A stretch of 64,000 bases of DNA, taken from Heyndrickxia sporothermodurans. Lineage in GTDB: Bacteria > Bacillota > Bacilli > Bacillales > Bacillaceae_C. Below are positions 60,501-64,000 of this stretch, piece by piece. Below the pieces are notes generated by a model, which was given only the letters and a program-made list of their open reading frames with translations, was not told the origin of the DNA and ran no database searches. The stretch lies in the NCBI GenBank assembly GCA_016756695.1, contig CP066701.1, positions 1,252,001-1,316,000 on the forward strand, given 5' to 3'. Every line of letters starts with the position of its first letter. Within the stretch, counting starts at the first letter, position 1. Both the position numbers and the translations under genes were made by a program.

Positions 60501-61129
60501 TGTCTTCCCCTCCCCGACTTGTTTTTGTTTACTAGATTTCTAATCAATAGGTACTCTTTTTCTCGATCAACATCTACAAATTGCAACCGATCGGTACATT
60601 CCAAAGTCTTCCGTTTGCCAATTTCTTTTCCTCTTACTAGTTCTCTTGCACCTTGGTCTCCTTGTAACCGCATAATTTCCGAAAAAACGTTTTTTGCAAA
60701 AAGAACGGGAGGTCTTTGGATATGATTAAAAGATGCTGAAACAATGTCTAATTCCATATTTGATTTAAATATAGAAATCAATTGATTCACTATTTTTCTA
60801 GAAATGAAAGGTTGATCAGCAAGAAAAACCATTGCCGCATCTGCCCCTAGTTCTTTTGCTTTTTTCACTCCACATTTTAAAGAATACGATTGCCCATTAT
60901 TCGCCTCAAGACATGGATACGAACGCCACATAGTTGTGTTCACTAAAGTGGAGGGAATCCACGTAAGTTTGTCTGCAGGATTAGTGATAACTATTGTATA
61001 ATCAAGATCTGTCTGTAAAATTGTTTTCAATGCAATTGTTCCTAGGCTTTCACCACCTAAAGGTAGCTCAAGCTTATTCCTGCCCATTCTTTTACTCTGT
61101 CCAGCTGCAAGATAAATACCAACAATCAT
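60497..61129 (-). CDS. pucB: Molybdenum cofactor nucleotidyltransferase PucB (MobA/MocA-like)
   Basis: The 210-aa NTP-transferase starts MIVGIYLAAGQSKRMGRNKLELPL. MocA-type enzymes of this group are thought to make molybdopterin cytosine dinucleotide for xanthine dehydrogenase. FLADQPFIS (about 101-109) holds the metal Asp. It overlaps pucD and pucA by 4 bp each. It is distinct from mobA in the cofactor operon at 10.9 kb. Confidence 0.87.
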   Translation of the reverse strand: MIVGIYLAAGQSKRMGRNKLELPLGGESLGTIALKTILQTDLDYTIVITNPADKLTWIPSTLVNTTMWRSYPCLEANNGQSYSLKCGVKKAKELGADAAMVFLADQPFISRKIVNQLISIFKSNMELDIVSASFNHIQRPPVLFAKNVFSEIMRLQGDQGARELVRGKEIGKRKTLECTDRLQFVDVDREKEYLLIRNLVNKNKSGRGRH

Positions 61130-62136
61130 GGCGACCCCACTGTTGTTCGTTTTCTTAATACCTTTATCATCTCGGCAACAATGCTAATAGCAATTTCTTC
61201 TGCCCCTTTCGAACCAATATCCATACCTACCGGAGAGGAAATCCACTGGGGAATATCGCCACCACCAAGTAACCGTACTGTTCTTTTCTTAGGTCCTAAT
61301 ATACCGAGAAATGATAGTTTGTCATTTTTAATTAAGGATAGGAACTCTTTATCTCTTTGAAAATGATGACTCATAATCACGACGAAATCATGTTGTGTTA
61401 ATTTTATTTTTTCATAAATCTCCTGTGGAAATCCTTGAATAATCGTATGTGCATTAGGAAAGTTGGCTTTATTGCAATGTGAGGGACGCCAATCACAGAG
61501 TATGACATGAAACCCAATATAGTCTGCAATATGTACTAAAGGTTTTGCGTCCTCACCAGCTCCAAATAAAATTAATCGCGGCTTCGGTTTAAATAGATGT
61601 ATAAATGCTGGGGATAAGTTTTCAATAGTCATTAAACCACTTTGGATAAAATCATTCACTTCTATACTGTGAGGACATTTATCACCAAAGGCTTTGCCCT
61701 TTTCTGAAAAAAAACTTGTTGATACGAGATTAAAATCATTATCAAATTGCTTTATTTGTAATACTGAATCACCCTCATCCAAGCATGTCTTCAACATGAA
61801 TAAATTCTCCATTAATAGTTGATTTATCGGTTCTAACAATATATGCAAAATGCCATTACAGCCCGCTCCCTGACCCCAAGCAAGATCTGTTTCATCTTTC
61901 ATATCATAGGTAAAAATCCTCGCTATTCCATCAAGAAAGACTTGTTCTGCTTTCCACCTCAAATCTTCCTCTAGACATCCTGCACTTAACAAACCGATTT
62001 GACTTCCATCATCTGCTATTAGCATGCAGGACCCTTCCTTTTTGTAGGCGGATCCTTCAACATGAATAATGGTTGCCAATACACTTTTTCCTTTTATCAA
62101 AGAAAGCTTTGATAAAATTTGAAAAATATCGTCCAT
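61126..62136 (-). CDS. pucA: XdhC-family xanthine dehydrogenase maturation protein PucA
   Basis: The 336-aa XdhC protein protects the molybdenum cofactor during sulfuration and inserts it into the large subunit. An N-terminal XdhC/CoxI domain has GSAYKKEGSCMLI, LSAGCLEEDL and GAGCNGILHILLEP. A C-terminal Rossmann domain follows (LILFGAGEDAKPLVHIADYIGF, SSPVGMDIGSKGAEEIAISI). It is the first gene of the puc operon (pucA-B-D-C-E), transcribed on the minus strand. Confidence 0.9.
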   Translation of the reverse strand: MDDIFQILSKLSLIKGKSVLATIIHVEGSAYKKEGSCMLIADDGSQIGLLSAGCLEEDLRWKAEQVFLDGIARIFTYDMKDETDLAWGQGAGCNGILHILLEPINQLLMENLFMLKTCLDEGDSVLQIKQFDNDFNLVSTSFFSEKGKAFGDKCPHSIEVNDFIQSGLMTIENLSPAFIHLFKPKPRLILFGAGEDAKPLVHIADYIGFHVILCDWRPSHCNKANFPNAHTIIQGFPQEIYEKIKLTQHDFVVIMSHHFQRDKEFLSLIKNDKLSFLGILGPKKRTVRLLGGGDIPQWISSPVGMDIGSKGAEEIAISIVAEMIKVLRKRTTVGSP

Positions 62137-62215
62137 ATCTCACACCACTTTCAGGCTTACTATGTATAAATATATTCAGTTAGTGTGAAGAAATAGAATA
62201 GTTTCTTAAAATCCC

Positions 62216-63205
62216 TTAGGCGTTCTCTTGATTAATAAACTGTTTGGTCACTTGAACTAATGATATATGATACTGCTGCGCAAGTTGTTCTGCCGGCAAA
62301 AGGGATGGAAAATTACTGCCTTTTGAGAAAGATTGCTCTTTTTTCAGATTACCAATATCCCGATTAAATCGTTTCATCTGATTTGACCATACCCCTTTAT
62401 CAGCTTCAGTCATCGTTTCTGACGATCCCCATTCTTTAAATGTTTCTGTTACATTGAGCAAATAACTATAACCATCGCTTATTTGTTTTGTTTTTTGATA
62501 AATCTCTTTTAAAATTGTTTTTTTCTTCATACAGAATGGGAAGTATCCAAACGTTTTGGCCGTCTTTTTTACATCCTTTTTCATTTGTTGAAGTTCCTGT
62601 ACAGTCTTCTTTAATTGTTCTTTATATTCGTTCCCTTTGACAGGATCACAGCCACCCAAAATCCATAATGAATATTCTGAAAACATGGTTGACAATTCGG
62701 AACTATACTCGTTAAATGCCGTAGCAGCCCTTTTTACAAAAGTTGATGGGAAGATATATACATTTACTATTATCGCTACCGCTGCACCGATTAACATATC
62801 TTTGATCCGATCAAAAGCATAGTGTTCAGACTTTTGCTCGAATACAAATACAAGCAAAATCGTTAATGCCACTTGCTCGATAGCGTTCATATCTAACTTA
62901 AACCATTTCGCAATAAAACCCCCACTTAAAATTAATATTCCTAAAGTTAATCCATTTAATTGAAGGGATTTGGCAACCATAATAACGAGGATAATTCCAA
63001 ACACTGTTCCAATAAAACGATAAAAAGCAAAAAGGATCGTTTGATTAAGTAATGGTTTCATACATAAAATAACTGTCAAAGGTGCCAAATAGGGATGATG
63101 CGATCCCGTAAACTTTGCTAGTTCCCAGGATAATGCTGTGGCAATTGCCATTTTCCAAATGACAAGTGATTTATTTTCAAAAACTGGACTATTCTTCTTT
63201 TTCAT
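62216..63205 (-). CDS. FUSC/ArAE-family membrane protein (aromatic-acid exporter-like)
   Basis: The 329 aa have about six N-terminal helices (about 15-155) followed by a soluble helical domain rich in Lys/Glu (from about 160). This is the arrangement of the YgaE/ArAE_2-type FUSC proteins of Firmicutes. Transport of aromatic acids is the family idea but unproven here. It is upstream of and co-directional with pucA, 79 bp away, and could be co-transcribed, though no common function is clear. Confidence 0.78.
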   Translation of the reverse strand: MKKKNSPVFENKSLVIWKMAIATALSWELAKFTGSHHPYLAPLTVILCMKPLLNQTILFAFYRFIGTVFGIILVIMVAKSLQLNGLTLGILILSGGFIAKWFKLDMNAIEQVALTILLVFVFEQKSEHYAFDRIKDMLIGAAVAIIVNVYIFPSTFVKRAATAFNEYSSELSTMFSEYSLWILGGCDPVKGNEYKEQLKKTVQELQQMKKDVKKTAKTFGYFPFCMKKKTILKEIYQKTKQISDGYSYLLNVTETFKEWGSSETMTEADKGVWSNQMKRFNRDIGNLKKEQSFSKGSNFPSLLPAEQLAQQYHISLVQVTKQFINQENA

Positions 63206-63533
63206 TCCTTAACCATCCTTCATTAATTTCCTAAGTCCTATTTTTCATTCTTTCCAGGTTTTTATACGGCAGGTTTCCTATATGGGGAAATACTGTTCAC
63301 CCAGCTATTCAAAAATAGGCACGACCGTACATACCTTTAAAGATGAATAAAAAATACTCCTCCGTTCATACTGTAATTAGAAAATATTTTGGGAATAAGC
63401 GGGGAAATAGTCCTAATTAATTCCTAGTCAAAAGGTTGCTTTTTTTAAAATAGGTTGCACTTATTTTGACTAATAACCATAAAAAACTTAGACTTATTAT
63501 CGCATAAATAAGGAATATGAAAGAGGGACTTTT
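63206..63533. other. Intergenic region without recognised features
   Basis: The divergent gap between the FUSC-type gene and the DoxX gene is AT-rich. A weak TTGCAC-N17-CATAAA pair at 63455-63483 is the best promoter candidate for DoxX. I see no repeat, terminator or RNA. Confidence 0.4.
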
Positions 63534-63932
63534 ATGGCTGATATCGGATTACTTATTATTCGTCTTGTTATTGGATTAACTTTTGTTGGTCATGGAGCGC
63601 AAAAATTATTTGGCTGGTTCGGCGGAACAGGCATTAGTAAAACCGGTGAATGGCTTGAATCAATTGGAATCAAACCGGGAGGCACTATTTGGGCTATTTT
63701 AGCGGGGCTGTTTGAGTTAGTCGGAGGATTACTTTTTGCTGCGGGTGTATTTACACCGATCGGCGCCGGACTAATTGTTATTATTATGATCGACGCAATT
63801 CTGTCCGTTCACGGACGTAATGGGTATTGGTTAACAAATAACGGTTTTGAATATAATTTCGTATTGATTGCGGTTGTTGTTGGCGTAGCAATGATTGGAC
63901 CGGGTGACTATGTACTTTTCCACAATCTATAG
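63534..63932 (+). CDS. DoxX family membrane protein
   Basis: The 132-aa protein has four helices, with the DoxX signature RLVIGLTFVGHGAQKLFGWFGG (about 10-31) and GLFELVGGLLFAAGVFTPIGAGLI in the middle. Some members (YfiD/CatD-like) are linked to thiol or peroxide defence, but the function is not fixed. The start is ATG behind AAGAGGG. A terminator (AAGGCGTCTA/TAGACGCCTT, 63948-63966) follows. Confidence 0.85.
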   Translation: MADIGLLIIRLVIGLTFVGHGAQKLFGWFGGTGISKTGEWLESIGIKPGGTIWAILAGLFELVGGLLFAAGVFTPIGAGLIVIIMIDAILSVHGRNGYWLTNNGFEYNFVLIAVVVGVAMIGPGDYVLFHNL

Positions 63933-63946
63933 TTAGGAATTGCAAA

Positions 63947-63970
63947 GGCGTCTATCTAGACGCCTTTTCC
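63947..63970 (+). terminator. Terminator of the DoxX gene
   Basis: AAAGGCGTCTA and TAGACGCCTTTT pair around TC. Confidence 0.75.
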
Positions 63971-64000
63971 ATTGCACAATATGTTACTTTATATAAATCC

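Noticed and set aside
1-64000. tRNA, rRNA, T-box and other classic RNA genes
   Set aside because: No tRNA-like cloverleaf, rRNA block or T-box core was recognised by eye; a covariance-model scan would settle this.

Overview
The window is a low-GC chromosomal segment of a spore-forming member of the Bacillaceae. Several neighbourhoods match the Bacillus subtilis ywf/ywd region and other B. subtilis loci: lipL-pta next to divergent hemQ, gerQ, ywdK, ywdI, pdxK, yojF-bshB2, yclNOPQ, yerO-swrC and the puc genes. Start codons preceded by strong AGGAGG sites, frequent TTG/GTG starts, sigma-A, sigma-B and sigma-E-like promoters and a perfect parS site fit this placement. I see no rRNA or tRNA genes.

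Layout. 0-4.2 kb: bmrCD-type heterodimeric multidrug ABC exporter behind an attenuator leader with a short leader peptide. 4.2-9.2 kb: lipL-pta, hemQ, gerQ, ywdK, ywdI, a parS site and a sigma-B-type general stress gene. 9.2-11.9 kb: molybdenum cofactor genes moeB-moaD-moaE-mobA plus a VOC protein. 12-13.8 kb: an IS605-like element with tnpB and a decayed tnpA, then a 52-bp tandem array. 14-15.3 kb: an RsgA-type GTPase behind a newly recognised-looking leader-peptide attenuator. 15.4-17.2 kb: complete IS1182-type element. 17.3-22.8 kb: pdxK, yojF-bshB2 (bacillithiol), a TetR-controlled ABC-2 transporter and a HAD phosphatase. 22.9-25.9 kb: recQ cut in half by an IS6/IS240-like element. 26-31.9 kb: asparagine synthetase, split ThrE exporter, DUF1646 transporter and an ATP-grasp ligase under a SAM-I riboswitch. 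32-36.7 kb: Fur-controlled petrobactin-type importer and shikimate kinase. 36.9-45.4 kb: K+ channel-like protein, polar amino-acid ABC importer, lipoprotein, ABC-F protein with attenuator, amino-acid antiporter and HAD hydrolase. 45.4-50.7 kb: TrxB-like flavoprotein, NERD protein, an indel-free array of about eleven 52-bp repeats, a dicarboxylate/amino-acid symporter, a nonsense-mutated gene and a lipoprotein. 50.9-54.9 kb: swrC (RND efflux) broken by an in-frame TAA, and its TetR regulator yerO. 55-64 kb: ABC exporter, xanthine dehydrogenase operon pucABDCE, FUSC-type membrane protein and a DoxX protein.

Two themes stand out. First, three unlinked genes or operons connected with ribosomes or drug export (bmrCD, the RsgA-type GTPase and the ABC-F protein) each have a long leader with short ORFs and an intrinsic terminator just before the gene, the layout of ribosome-mediated, drug-responsive attenuation. 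For the GTPase, mutually exclusive terminator and antiterminator helices can be drawn with a perfect 11-bp pairing. Second, molybdenum-cofactor genes and a complete molybdenum xanthine dehydrogenase operon lie in the same window, although 45 kb apart. The most promising new regulatory links are the RsgA attenuator and an uncharacterised ATP-grasp ligase controlled by a SAM-I riboswitch. Mobile DNA and recent decay are also clear: three insertion sequences, a truncated recQ, and two neighbouring genes each carrying a single in-frame TAA.
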